Assembly: GCA_030374765.1 (NCBI GenBank) | Contig: JARGXX010000016.1 | Span: 806,001 to 870,000 of the forward strand | Source of the DNA: Agarophyton chilense | Lineage: Eukaryota > Rhodophyta > Florideophyceae > Gracilariales > Gracilariaceae | Direction of reading: 5' to 3' | DNA: 64,000 nt | Part shown: positions 33,756-44,609 of the stretch, piece by piece | Numbering within the stretch: position 1 is the stretch's first letter | How the letters are laid out: the number at the start of each line of letters is the position of its first letter | The notes under the pieces: generated by a model | The model's database searches: none | The model's input: only the letters and a program-made list of their open reading frames with translations | Told to the model about the DNA's origin: nothing | Made by a program: the position numbers and the translations under genes

Positions 33756-35212
33756 CCCCGCTGACCTCTGCCGTCTAGTTCGTCTCTCGCCGCTCTCCCT
33801 CACCGCCGTTCACCCGTTTCGCTGTTCTTTTCTCTTCGTCTCCACCGTCGTAGCCGTTGCCTCGGGTGTGTGACCTTATCGTGGGTTGGTGTTGGTATTT
33901 CCTTTCGGTCTTGCGTTCCTCCCTGAGGGCGTTGTGGTGGTAGTGGTTCGACTCTATTATCGAGATTGTGGTTGGGTGCGCGTTTTTGCCCGTGTTTGTC
34001 GATCGATACCCGTTTCGTTTGGTCTCCCTCTGTTTCGTTGATTTGTAGATCCCCGTGTCGTGTTTGCGGGTTCTGATTCGAGAGGTTGAGGACCGTGTTT
34101 GTTGATGTCTGGGCCTGGAGTTCTTGGCTCAGCGTTCGTGTGTGTTTGTGTGTTTGGTCTGCATCTTTGCCTGTGCGACGAGCGGTTGATCCGAGGTACT
34201 TTGGGTGATTCCTTGTACTCGGGGACGTTAGCCTGGCGGCTTTAACCAAAGAAAATGTACTGTCAAGTGGGTTCCCCACTGGTCCTTTTAGGGAGGATAA
34301 CAGTGACGGTCGAAAGATCTGGTTGAACTTTGCGGGTGCATTTGTAGACGGGGTACCGTGGCGCACTGCATTTGGCTGGTTGTTTGACTTTGTGTGTGAG
34401 CCCTACTTTTGTGGATGGGCACTTGGACTGTTTTGAACAGCATCTATAAGGAGCTCTTGATCCGCAGTACGCGGGGAGGCGACGTTTCGAAGGCTGACCT
34501 CCTTTTCAGGATCAGGCCGCGTGCGATCTTCATTGATTGCTCGTTAGAAGCGTATCTTGGTGTTGAAGTAGCTTCGGTTTCGAGGTCGTACTAGTTCCTG
34601 AAAGAGGGCAGAGAGGGCCAACTTGGTGAAAGCATATCTCCGGTCGTTAACCATCCTCTGGAAGCCTCGTAAGGAGCAACGCGCCTTCTCCTTTTGACGT
34701 GGGAGGAGGGAGACTGCAGAAAAACGTTATCTACCCAGAAGAGCTCTGGGGACCAGGGGTCCGACTTTTAGGGACGCGGGTATAGGAAGCCCTGCCAGTG
34801 CGCCCGCAGATTATTGTCTGTTCAATCTTGAAGAATTGTTTGTTGTTTTTGTGGTCTGTTGTTATTGTTTATTTGTCTGTTGTTGTCAAGCTATCTGTTT
34901 GGGACTCTTGTTAAACTTTGCGCAACATGGATTCATTCAGTGGGGTGAAAATCGAAAAGCTGGTTGAGGATAACTTCCACGTATGGAAGCAGAAGAGTGA
35001 GCTGCTGCTTGCACTCAAGGACCTCGACGATCACGTCGACTCGGTTAGACCCATTGACGAAGATGAGCTGTCGACTTGGAAGAAGAGAGGTGCCAAGGCC
35101 AGAGCTATTATTGGGCTCACACTCAGTGATGAGTATTTAGATCATGTGCGGGACGCCGACAACGCTGCCGATATATGGTAAGCCATTTGCGATGTGTTCC
35201 AACGTAAGACCC

Positions 35213-35891
35213 TGATGGAAAGGGAAAGGCTGAAGGAGAGGTTGAGGGATGAAAGGAAAGTTCGCCAGCTCTGGCTCGGATTTACTTGGAGGCGCTCAAA
35301 CTTTCACTTATATACTACTCCAACATGTCAGCCATCTAGACTCCAGCCCAAAGTATACCCTAGACTACAAAACAGGGACTCTCAATACTACCAATCATAT
35401 TCAAGCACGACATTAACCCTAGTCAAAGTTCATTGCAGCGCACAACAAGGCAATGCAACAGGGCACAGCCCATAATTACACTGACGTGTGCACAAATTCA
35501 ATATGCCAACACACAATACTTGCAATCCGCCTCCATACACACTCACGGTCCAGCACAGTACACCAAGTGTCCTGTAATACACATGACACGTCTCCCCTCC
35601 AAGTACATTCGTTACACCTTGTGAGATGTGTACATAGTACACCAGCTGGACATCCTGAACAGCGTGCACAGTAGTACAAGTAGACCACGAATACACGTGT
35701 CATACAAACACACCCAATAGTGCCATACCACTTGTACACACCACATTGCATGTGAACATTTGCAGTAGCCAATCACAGCCCGAGTTCACGTTGAGATCCG
35801 ACTGACACGCATATGCGCTTTTCCGGAGGCACCCTCCAAAACAGCCCATGCTCCCCTGTTTTCAGTGACAGCACAGGGTCAACAGCCAACA
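35213..35891 (-). repeat. Copia-A LTR, inverted
   Basis: TGATGG...AGCCAACA, the reverse orientation of 33053-33741, about 90% alike. Flanks GACCC and ATTCA do not match, so this is not a simple insertion. Confidence 0.88.
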
Positions 35892-36003
35892 ATTCACAGA
35901 GTCCCGGCATGCATATCAATGCAACGGTCTTCTTATCGACAGACCCCCGGATCATGCAGTCAGGAGTGTCGAACAAGGGGACGCTGAGGGGTCAAACAAC
36001 CGA

Positions 36004-37720
36004 GTGGGCGCGGGGAGACCTCCGAAAAACCAGAGCGTGAGGGAGTGGAGAAAGGGAGGGGAGGTTGAAAAAGGAGATGGACTCCGGGGTGGGGATGAGG
36101 AGGATGAGGATGCAATTCGCCCGTGGAAGGAAGGCGAACACAAGCGGATGAAGTATGCAGAAACGAAGTTTATTGGGCGGAATCACTTGTTGGCCAAGCT
36201 TGGAAACATTTAGAGGGAGCTTTAAAGGGCAAGGGATGACAACGCAAGTTTGCAACTAAGCTTGAAACTCGTACACAGGGAGATGAAGAGGCTGGAGGGC
36301 GAAGATATGAAAAAGGAAATGCTGCTGACGTCATTGCAAGAGAATCTTCGTGGTCGACCAAGAGAAGTGGGTGGCGAAGAAGGGAAGGGCGGTCGGAAAC
36401 GGTATGGAATTGAAGTGGATATGCGATTTATTGGAGTAGCCTCGAGAGCTTACGAGAACATATTGCGTTATGCAAAGGAGGAGACGAGTGAGTTGTGCTT
36501 CGGAAGGAGGGAACCGGAGCAAAACTGGTCGAACCGGGCAGAAGAAGTGAGGGCGGGAAGGAATCAGATTATTCTGATGATAAATGAAAAAGAGATTGGT
36601 GCCTATAGATCCTATGGAGCTGGAAAGAGGAAGAAAGTCGTGGGGACCGAACGTCTACACTCCGTCTTTTCAGGGAGGGAGTGATGAGATGTTGTTGCAT
36701 GTGGGGCGGATGGAGTTGGAGAATCCGATATGGAGAAAATTTGCTGGGAGAAGGATGAAGAAGCAGTGTGAAGAGGAGTTGAGGAGGGATACGTGTTTGA
36801 GGAGGCGGATGAAACAGGCTCTCAGAAATGCTGTGGGGGTTCGGAAAAGGAATGCGAGGGATAGGTTATTTTTGGGTCTGGGGTATACTCTACTTGCTAG
36901 AAAACCTCTTTACGAAGTTGATGAAGAACTGAATGTGCTGTATGAAGAGCAGAAGATGGAGGCTCAGGAAAAGTTGTTGCCGAAAGACGCAATGGGGGAG
37001 CCAGTCATATCTGCGTGGAGGTTGGACAAGCTGGAGAACCTATGTTTTTGAGGGTACGGTGTGAACTTGACAAAGTACGGGGATGAACCTGATGACTTGT
37101 ACTTCAAGAACGGATTGAGTGTGGAGGTGTTGAGAGAGTTTATGGGGTACGATGTGAAGCAACCGTGGAAGGAAGGAGAGACACAGTATGTGGATGAAAG
37201 TGTGATGCATCTGGCCCGCCTGGATGCGTAGATTGCATCTGTGGTAGAGGCCTTGGATGAGGAGATGGGTAGAGGAGGGAAGCGACAGATGCTGTTTTCG
37301 AAACTGTATGCGAAGCATTTGCCGGTTGCTGTGGAGGATATCTTACCGACAGCGAGAAGGAAGGTGGGAGAGAAGTACGGAGAGGAGCTGGTGAACCATG
37401 GTGTGAAGGATGAGCACCCAACTGAAGTGCTGGGAGATGACGAACGTGAAGGAACGGTTGCGTTTTGGATCCCTTCGAACCAACTAGTCTATCTGGGTGT
37501 TCGTTACGAGGTGTTTCTGGAGGAGATGACGACTTTTCTCGGGTATGTATTTGATTGCTAGGTCGGACGTTGTATGCCTGAAGAACGCGAGTTTAAGGAG
37601 TTGTTGGCGGAGGAGAAAGAAATGTGGGAGGCGAACGAGGAAGGAGAGGAGAGAGATGGGGAGGGGGTGGAAGGCGGAGGTGAAAAAGATATTTTTGATG
37701 AGTGATAACTTTATTATCAG
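36004..37720 (+). pseudogene. Decayed charged, partly coiled-coil transposon gene
   Basis: Plus-strand frames (36004-36684, then another frame about 36584-37720) together show one continuous charged composition rich in Lys/Glu/Arg. Visible parts are an early GRPPKN and a later LRGRPREVG motif (AT-hook-like), and a coiled-coil-like stretch around 36.24-36.33 kb (SLKLVHREMKRLEGEDMKK). Helical segments around 36.8-37.0 kb and a C-terminal acidic tail follow. I count about four in-frame stops and one frame change. It lies tail to tail with the transposase gene and could be the element's second, DNA-binding protein; the family is not recognised. Confidence 0.45.
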
Positions 37721-37730
37721 AAGATGGGGG

Positions 37731-40700
37731 TCATTTGCTTAAAGTTGATTCTTTTGTAGAGAAACAAGCTCTCGCTCGTGGGTCGCGGTAGAATCTGTTG
37801 ATATAGAAGCGATGTTCATGCCAGGGGAGGGGCGGGAAGAAAGGGCGTGCTGGGTAGTTCTGGCGGACAAGATGGACGGAACCGAGGATGGCGGAGAAGG
37901 GAACGAGACCGAACCAGGGTGCGACATAGGAGCCAGAGAGTTGGAATCTGTCTCCAGCGGGGGGGATTGTGTGGTTCTGTTCATCGTCTGTTGCCCAACG
38001 GAGGGTGATGCACTTCAGGGTTTCATCCACGTGATCGAGGGGAGTTGTGAGTTCGAAGAAGCGGACAAAAGCGTATTCGCGTTCGTCAGGATTTTCATCT
38101 TTTTTGGGAAAGCGAAGAAGGGCGAGGAGCTTGCAGACCCAAACAGTGGGGAAGTTGCAGTTAGGTGGTGGAGTACCGGAGACGAGAATGTGAGAGGACT
38201 TTGGAAGTTTGGAAGCACCGAAGGTGGAGGTGGCAAATATGCGCTGTGTGACGGGGACTGGTGGTTCTCTGAAGCGGATGCAGTTGAATGTTTCGTCGAC
38301 GTCGTTCAAGGCGGGGGTGAACCCGCTGGGGATGAAGGCAGAGTTGAAGAGGGAGAAGGTAGGAGAGGAGAGAGACAGGGAAGAGGGAGAGAGTCCGAGA
38401 GCTTCGAGGCACAGGTCGTGAAAGGGTGAAATGGCGTCGCGTGAGATTTGGGTGATGAAAGAAAGGTTGGAAGATGTGAACATGTTTGGGAGAGATGCAT
38501 TGGAGCAGTTTCGGTTTGCACGGAGGTACTTCTTTTCAGTGATGATGTCACGGAAGATCACGGTGGTACCGTCGCGGACCATGGAAAACGGTCGAGCATG
38601 ACGGAAGGAGCAGTTTGAGGAGGAGGAAATGTGGTGGGGAATGGCGGTTGAGTTTCGGAAGCCTTCTGTGAGCTGGATTGCGTCGACTGTTTCTATCTGA
38701 GCGGTTGAAGATCTTCGGGATGTGCGTCGATAGTGGTTTTTGAAGTAGAGGTGTGCATTTCCGTAGATGTCGGCGTCGGTGAACTGAAGACCTTCGTATA
38801 GATCAATATCAGCAATGATGTGGTCCAGAAGGTGGAACTTCAGTGTTCTGAAGTGAGAAGCTTGGAAAGGGGCGAGGACGGAGACGCAGAGAGACTTGAA
38901 TGCTTGATGAGCTCCTGGAGGGCGCAAAGTCGTTGGTCTCTCCATTCTGAGGTGGTGTTGTGGTGGAGTGTGGCGGTGAAGAGGTCGGCGTATGCTGTGA
39001 AAATGGAGGTGATGGGAGCTGTGTCACCGTCACCGCAACAACGGTCGAAGAACGCACCTATGAAGGGGAAGACCATGTCGACAGCGCAGTAGTCTTTTGC
39101 CTCGAGAATGACTTTGATGCCGTCCAAGGTGAAGAAGCCGTTTAGGTATGTACCCTTTTCTGGTGTGCGAAAGTCGATGTGCAGTCCGGGTGCGGAGAAG
39201 TTGGCTTCGATATCTGCGAGGATACTGTTTGCGTGGGTGAGAAGGAAGCTTCGGATGGATTTAAAGGATTTCGAGGAGCCGTTGGAGGACGCAGGACTGT
39301 TGAAAATGCTGTCGGACTTCAAGCGTTCGATCGTTGTCAGTTTGACGAGCTTGTATTGGATAGGGAAATGCTGAAGGAAAGGTTGAGGGAATGAAAAGGA
39401 AGTTCGCCAGCTCTGGCTCGGATTTACTTGGAGGCGCTCAATCTCTCACTTATATACAACTCAAAAACGTCAGCCAACTAGACGCCAACCCAGAGTAAAC
39501 CCTAGACTACAAAGCAGGGACACCCAATACTACCAATCATATTCAAGCACGACATTAACCCTAGTCAAAGTTCATTGCAGCACACAACCAGGCAATACAA
39601 CAGTGCACAGCACATCATTACACTGACGTGTGCACAAATTCAATATGCCAGCACACGCTTCTTGCAATCCGCCTCCATACACGTTCACCTTCCAGCACAG
39701 TACACCAAGTCTTCTGTGATACACATGACACGCTCTTCTTCAAGTACATTCGTTACACCTTGTGAGACGTGTACATAGTACACCAGCCGGACATCCTGAA
39801 CAGCGTGCACAATAGTACAAGTAGACCACGTACACACGTGTACTCCAGAAAATTCCAATAGTGCCATACCACTTGTACACACCACATTGCATGTGCACAT
39901 TTGCTGTAGCCAGTCACAGCCCGAGTTCACGTTGAGATCCGACTGACACGCATATGCGCTTTTCCAGAGGCACCCTCCAAAACAGCCCATGCTCTCCTGC
40001 ACATTTGGTTTTCAGTGACAGCATAGGGTCAACAGCCAACAGCTTGGAGATACCCAGATGCAAATTGTGAAGGGGTTCGAAGGAGAAGATAGAGTAGGTG
40101 GTGAAGAGTGGGGATATATTAAGTAGAGGGTATGTTTCGAAGAAGGATTGGTACGCGGAGAGGGAGTTTGTGCGGAGGAGAGATGCTGCTTGGTCTCTGA
40201 GAGTTCTTGCTACGCGCGGTCCGCGAAGTTGTTCGGCGTCGTTGGCATCCTTGAGAAGGGCGTCGTGTGCGGATCTGGTGTGACGGGTGTGGGAAATAGT
40301 TCGAGGGGATACGGAAGTGAGGTGGAGGTTGAGGTCGGAGCGAGGTGTTAGGCATCTGTGGCACGGCTTGGATGGGTTTGTGCCGTGTAGGATGGCGAGG
40401 ATGTCTTTTGCTTCTGGGATGTCTGCAGCATAGTTTGCGATGACTGGGTGGCACTGTCGGATGACCTGGTCTTCATCACGGAAAAGAAAACCCTTGAGGG
40501 GGACTGCAGCGAGGGGTTCGAGGATGGTTTGTAGAGAACCTTGGATGAGTTCCATTCGGGTGGTGTGGCTGAGAGCTTCGAACGAGGTGGGGAAGTAGCC
40601 AAGGAGGGTGTAGTTGCGGGAGATGAAATGGCGGCGGAAGGAGTCTGAAAAGTTGAGGAGGGTGATGTGAAGGGGGTAGGAGGTGATAGAGGAGCTTTTC

Positions 40701-41542
40701 AGGGAGATGGACGACTTGTCTGAGTAGAGCTGGATGAAGCCGATGAAAGATTCCATGCCAGTGATGTCCGCGTTGTGCCAAATAACATCTGGGTCTTGAG
40801 AGCAGAGGATGTGGTGTTTGAGGTCCGGATAAACACAACTGCCGAGTTTTGAAGCCATGGGATGAGCGAGTGTAAAAGAACCATCTGAAGAACATTGTCT
40901 GACGTGGTGGAAGAAGGTGGTAGCGCGAGTGCGAGTGGCCTAGCGAAGCTGCTGGAGAAGGACATCGACGTGATTTTTGAGGTAGAGAGTTGAAGTGATG
41001 TTTGAGGGATTGTGACGAACGGTTGTGGATTTGAAGGCGATGGAGCCGACAGTGTCCTCGAATAGTTTGGAATGAAGTTGAAGGCAGTGGGAGACGGAGG
41101 TAACCTGTTGAATGAGTGTTTGGGAGTAGTTGGGGTCCTTGAGGGGGGTAATGAGTTCGTCGGCTTTGCATTTTCCCAGCTTGGTGGCGATGAATGAGAT
41201 GTAGGAGACGATGGAATGGAGCTTCACGAGTGGGCGAGGGCTGGAAGAAGGGGAGCGAAGAGAAGCGTTGAGAATGTTGGCGGCGTTTGCGGAGCGTATG
41301 GCCAGAGCGAGCTGGCTCGAATGGTAGTCGTCCTCTTCTACCAGCGGAACGATGTCGGAAAGGCGGTTGGAGATGCCAACGGAGCGCGTGTCTGTGGTCT
41401 GGACGCGTGGGCGCTTCGTGCGTGGTGGGAATTGAGTTCCATCTTTTGGGGTGGTGCGGTAGCGACACCGGCACTGGTGTTGGACAAGGGAGGTATCACC
41501 TTTTGTCTCGAAGGTGCACCTTGGGAAGCGACAAGGCTGCAT
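37731..41542 (-). pseudogene. Plavaka-like transposase of the large DNA transposon
   Basis: The start ATG is at 41542. Residues 1-28 hold a Cys/His finger (C-x4-C-x12-H-x3-C). The frame runs to about 40.04 kb with one in-frame TAG at 40940-40942. Landmarks of Plavaka transposases follow: QLYSDKSS (catalytic-type Asp, near 40.72 kb), YPLHITLLNFSDSFRR, LLGYFP, CHRCLTPRSDL near 40.3 kb, and FSFEPLHNLHLGISKL near 40.05 kb. A solo copia LTR interrupts at GISKL; since LTR plus duplication is 693 bases, the phase is kept. Reading resumes at 39.35 kb. A frame change lies between 38.84 and 38.95 kb. The last part has the family's KFHLLDHI...DIYGNAHLYFKNHYRR block and a 250-residue C-terminal domain. 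A TATA-like TATATATT lies about 80 bases upstream. Confidence 0.8.
39354..40041 (-). repeat. Solo Copia-A LTR inside the transposase gene
   Basis: 688 bp, flanked on both sides by GCTTG (39349-39353 and 40042-40046). A clean 5-bp duplication with no internal copia sequence marks an insertion later reduced by LTR-LTR recombination. Confidence 0.92.
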
Positions 41543-42198
41543 GGTGTGGAGGGTGCCTGCGCGCGATCTCGGAAAGTAAATCGGGGAGGTGAAAAAGACG
41601 TAGGACGAGGTGAGAAGGAGAGAATATATACAGGCTGGAGGTGAGGAAGATGCACGACGAGGACGATGCACGACGAGGACGATGGGGAGAGTTTAAACTT
41701 ATCAGGCGTACTCACCAAGGTCAAGTGATGCGCCAGAGACACCCACAAGTCGTGCGGCAGGACAGAAACGGCGCATATGTGGCTTAGAAAGTGCGTTGGA
41801 ATGAAAATATTCAAAGTTGTTTATTTTTGAGTGGCGGCGTGTACTTGTATTGATTTTGAGTAGTGGCCGGATGAGCAGTTGTGGGATCTTAAGATCCTGT
41901 GATGTGATGTCTTCTGAACCTTGTGGACCTTCCGCGATTTCTAGGTGCGTGAGAAGCGGTATTGGGCGTGCGTTTCAAAAGTGCTGACTGTGTTTCTATT
42001 TGTGCGCGAGCGGGCGGAGCACGACCGGGGCGTTTAGTGATGCGGTGCGGTGTGGTGGGTGACGGGTTTACCAGCTTGCGATTGAGATCTACATCGTCTA
42101 TGTTGATCTGGGGCCTTGAAACTGTTTGTGGTCATGCGCAAGCGGGCGAAGAGCGAGGGGAGTGATGGGTGATGCAGTGTGGGGTGAAGGGTAGGCGG
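41543..42198. promoter_or_regulatory. Divergent promoter region between transposase and right-end array
   Basis: Minus-strand TATATATT at 41623-41630 suits the transposase start at 41542. On the plus strand the region leads into the outward-reading array. Two degenerate units of about 135 bases begin near 42.0 and 42.13 kb. No other gene is seen. Confidence 0.4.
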
Positions 42199-43261
42199 GT
42201 GAGTTGGTTGCGATTTGGAGGTACCCGGCGCGCAACGTTGACTTGGTGTGTTTGTTCTCCTTCTGGTTGCTAACATGAGAAACCTATTTCAGCGGCCCTC
42301 ATGATGATGAACAGGTAAGTTTGCTACGTTTTCTGCTCTGCAATCTGGACGAAGACCTGACATATTTTGGACTGTGGCTGCGAAGCGACAGAAAATTGGA
42401 ATGGGGGGGCAGGATTCGTTGAGTTAAAGGTGAGTGCGAGTGCTACTGGTGTCTCGTAGAGATTTAGTAAGGATATCTGACATGTTATTGTTTGCTGCTG
42501 CGAAGCGACGGAGAGGAAAGACTGGGTGGGGAGGGGAACCTCAAGTGAATCAAGCAACTGGCTTAGGAGGTGAGTGCGTCGCTGAGAAAATTTCTTTCTG
42601 TTATTGACGGGGATCTGACTTGTATTTTTTATTGTTACGACAGTGCGGGCGACGTTGTATGAAGGGGGAATGATTGAAATGCGGGTAAGTGCGAGTGCTA
42701 CTTGTGTCTGGTATTGTTTTTGGAATGAGTTCTGACATGTTATTTTTTGCTGCTGCGAAGCGAAAGAAAGGAGCGATTGGGTGAGGAGGGTGATATTCTA
42801 GAAGGACTGGGCCGAGCAAGCTTCTTAGGAGGTGAGTGTGTCATTGAAGTAATTTGGTTTCGATTTTTGGTGGAAGTCTGACTTATATTTCTTTCTTGTT
42901 ACGACAATGGTTGTTCGGAAAATCGTGGCATCAAAGTTAAGTGCGAGCATCAATCGTATCTTGTATGCATTAGGGAAGGAGGTCTGACTTGCCGTTGTTT
43001 GCTGCTGCAAGAGAGCAGGGGGGCAAGATTGGACAAGAGGTGGGATAAGTGGTCGCTATAGATGTGAGTGTCGTGCTGATGTGGTTTGGGTTTGTTTTGT
43101 GACGGAGATCTGACTTTTATCTATTTAGTGATGCTAATGCAGAAGGTGGAGGCAAGACAAGGAGCACATATTTGGCAGAGGTAAGTTTGTTCGTATAGAA
43201 TTTGCTTGCATGAAGCGAGGAATTGGGCTCTAACTTGTGTGAATTTGTGATGTCTATCTAG
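42199..43261 (+). other. Right array of exon-sized segments and short intron-like units
   Basis: Donor-like sites lie at 42199, 42315, 42430, 42570, 42685, 42832, 42938 (TTAAGT), 43064 and 43181, with spacings alternating around 115 and 140 bases. Nearly every unit then has a TCTGAC box, about 25 bases of T-rich or GCTGCTG sequence and an AG. Clear exon-like pieces are 42506-42569 (64 bases), 42644-42684 (41) and 42761-42831 (71). Two unit types alternate, so the array grew by duplication of a dimer of about 255 bases. Exon lengths do not keep one phase, so a protein product is doubtful; a spliced noncoding transcript is possible. Confidence 0.6.
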
Positions 43262-43874
43262 TTATGTAGGAATTTGGGATTGATGAAGGTTGAACTGGTG
43301 TACTGCTTGGACGGTTCTCGGAGAATGGAGGGTTCTTTGCGTCGCCTGAAGTGCGACGCGAAGTGAAGCGCAACGATCGGGGGACGTGATGCAAAGCGGG
43401 GCTCCGCATGCGAATTGGGAAGATCTCATTCCACGTGCAACGGGAACCCGTTTCGGGTCTCAGTTGCAGGATCGCCGTATTATGCACTGGGCATTAGGGT
43501 CATTAGAGGACATTAAATTGAATGGGCAGGGCATTTGAACGGCTCATACTAGCTACGATACATGCGCGAAATGAATGATCATGCGCTAGATAGCATTCAG
43601 TATTCCTTTCATTGTCGGTAGAATTCGTGGTCTAGGATTTATAAGTATCGAAAGATATCTCCCAAGTTCTCTTCCATTCTTCCTAGTGTGCCGGTGTTAG
43701 TACGGATGTTTGCTAGTTTTCTACATTCTCCCCAAAATTCAATTGGGCTAGTATTTTTGCGCTAGATATTCTGGCATCAAAAATCTGCGAATCTATGAAT
43801 GCTAACGATAGACATTCTAGCACACCCAAACTAGAAATCTAGAACCCAATACTAGCTTTCCGAAAACACAGACG
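42371..43874 (-). repeat. Right terminal inverted repeat
   Basis: Inverted partner of 25487-27000; ends CTAGCTTTCCGAAAACACAGACG at 43874. Confidence 0.88.
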
Positions 43875-43936
43875 GGGTGGTTGTTAACGTATAGAAGGGC
43901 TGAGGTTACGGAATGTTGCGATCTGAAAGACTGCGG
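43875..43936. other. Short junction between the transposon and Copia-B1
   Basis: 62 bases with no recognised content. They may be flanking piggyBac sequence, but too little is left to tell. Confidence 0.3.
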
Positions 43937-44609
43937 TCACAACGTGAGCGCAGGTTAGGTAAAGAAAAAGGAAGAAGAGGGGGAAAAGACGAGAAGAAGA
44001 GAAAAATAAAAGAAGAGAAACAAAGGAAGGTAGTCAGCCTTGACAATTTACTTCGATCGTTGGCGACCGTCATTGAAAACTATATCTACCTCGCACGCAC
44101 TTCCGCCGCCGGTGCTGACCGTCGGCGGGTCACCCACGTCTCACACCTTGCCACTGTGCGACGAGGAGTTGCGCGCCAAAACAATTTCAAACATGAAGCA
44201 TATCAAATAAAAACTCAAAAAATCATCCAAAGTGGTGCGCCAGTGCCAACCACCCCGCGCAGCCCAGATTCGGCTGTTACGGCCAAACCCCGTATCCAGC
44301 CCACATTCGCACATTCTCTCCAACTGCATAGCCCGTGCTCATTCAGCGCTCTCGTCCAATAAAATCGCTCCACTTGGGCCGAAGCCCCAACACGCCCCAT
44401 TAGAACCAGACCACTTGTCCATACCACGTTGCATGAGGGCATTTGCAGTAGCCAATCAGATGGCCGTTTCACGTTGAGATTGAGATGAGGCGCATATGCG
44501 TTTTTCCGCGAAGGGTGCCCAAAAGTGCCCATGCTTAAATCCACTTTTTGTTTTCCACTATTTCCAACACTCCAAAGGGCTTGGGGGCACAGTCGACCAA
44601 ACCTCAACA
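43937..44609 (-). repeat. Copia-B1 3' LTR
   Basis: Begins TGTTGAGG on the minus strand. It carries CGCATATGCG (44491-44500) and GCAGTAGCCAATCA upstream promoter elements. The gag-pol stop falls just inside its edge. Confidence 0.92.

Larger units (their letters stand above)
33053..35212 (+). mobile_element. Copia-A1: 5' part of a Ty1/copia element, truncated
   Basis: 5' LTR 33053-33741, primer-binding site 33742-33755, leader of about 1.2 kb, and the first part of gag from the ATG at 34927 (MDSFSGVKIEKLVEDNFH). At 35213 it meets an inverted LTR of the same family. No target duplication is visible at either outer edge. Confidence 0.85.
25487..43874. mobile_element. Large Plavaka-like (CACTA-related) DNA transposon with 1.5-kb inverted repeats and later insertions
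   Basis: The left end CGTCTGTG...TCGGAAAGCTAGTA and the right end are inverted copies, and the match continues inward for about 1.5 kb on each side. A minus-strand transposase of Plavaka type lies nearer the right repeat, and three other decayed frames lie inside. The present span is 18.4 kb. Taking out the retroelement pieces (29910-35891 and 39354-40046) leaves about 11.7 kb. The outer ends are uncertain by about 20 bases because weaker similarity (AACAGCCA / AACAACCA) continues outside, and I see no clear short target duplication. The two repeats differ by perhaps 10-15%, so the element is old and inactive. It sits in the piggyBac pseudogene. Confidence 0.82.

Noticed and set aside
37812-38429. 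A 205-codon Glu/Gly-rich plus-strand frame
   Set aside because: It lies exactly opposite the C-terminal part of the Plavaka-like transposase and its composition is what the complement of that Ser/Pro-rich region predicts.
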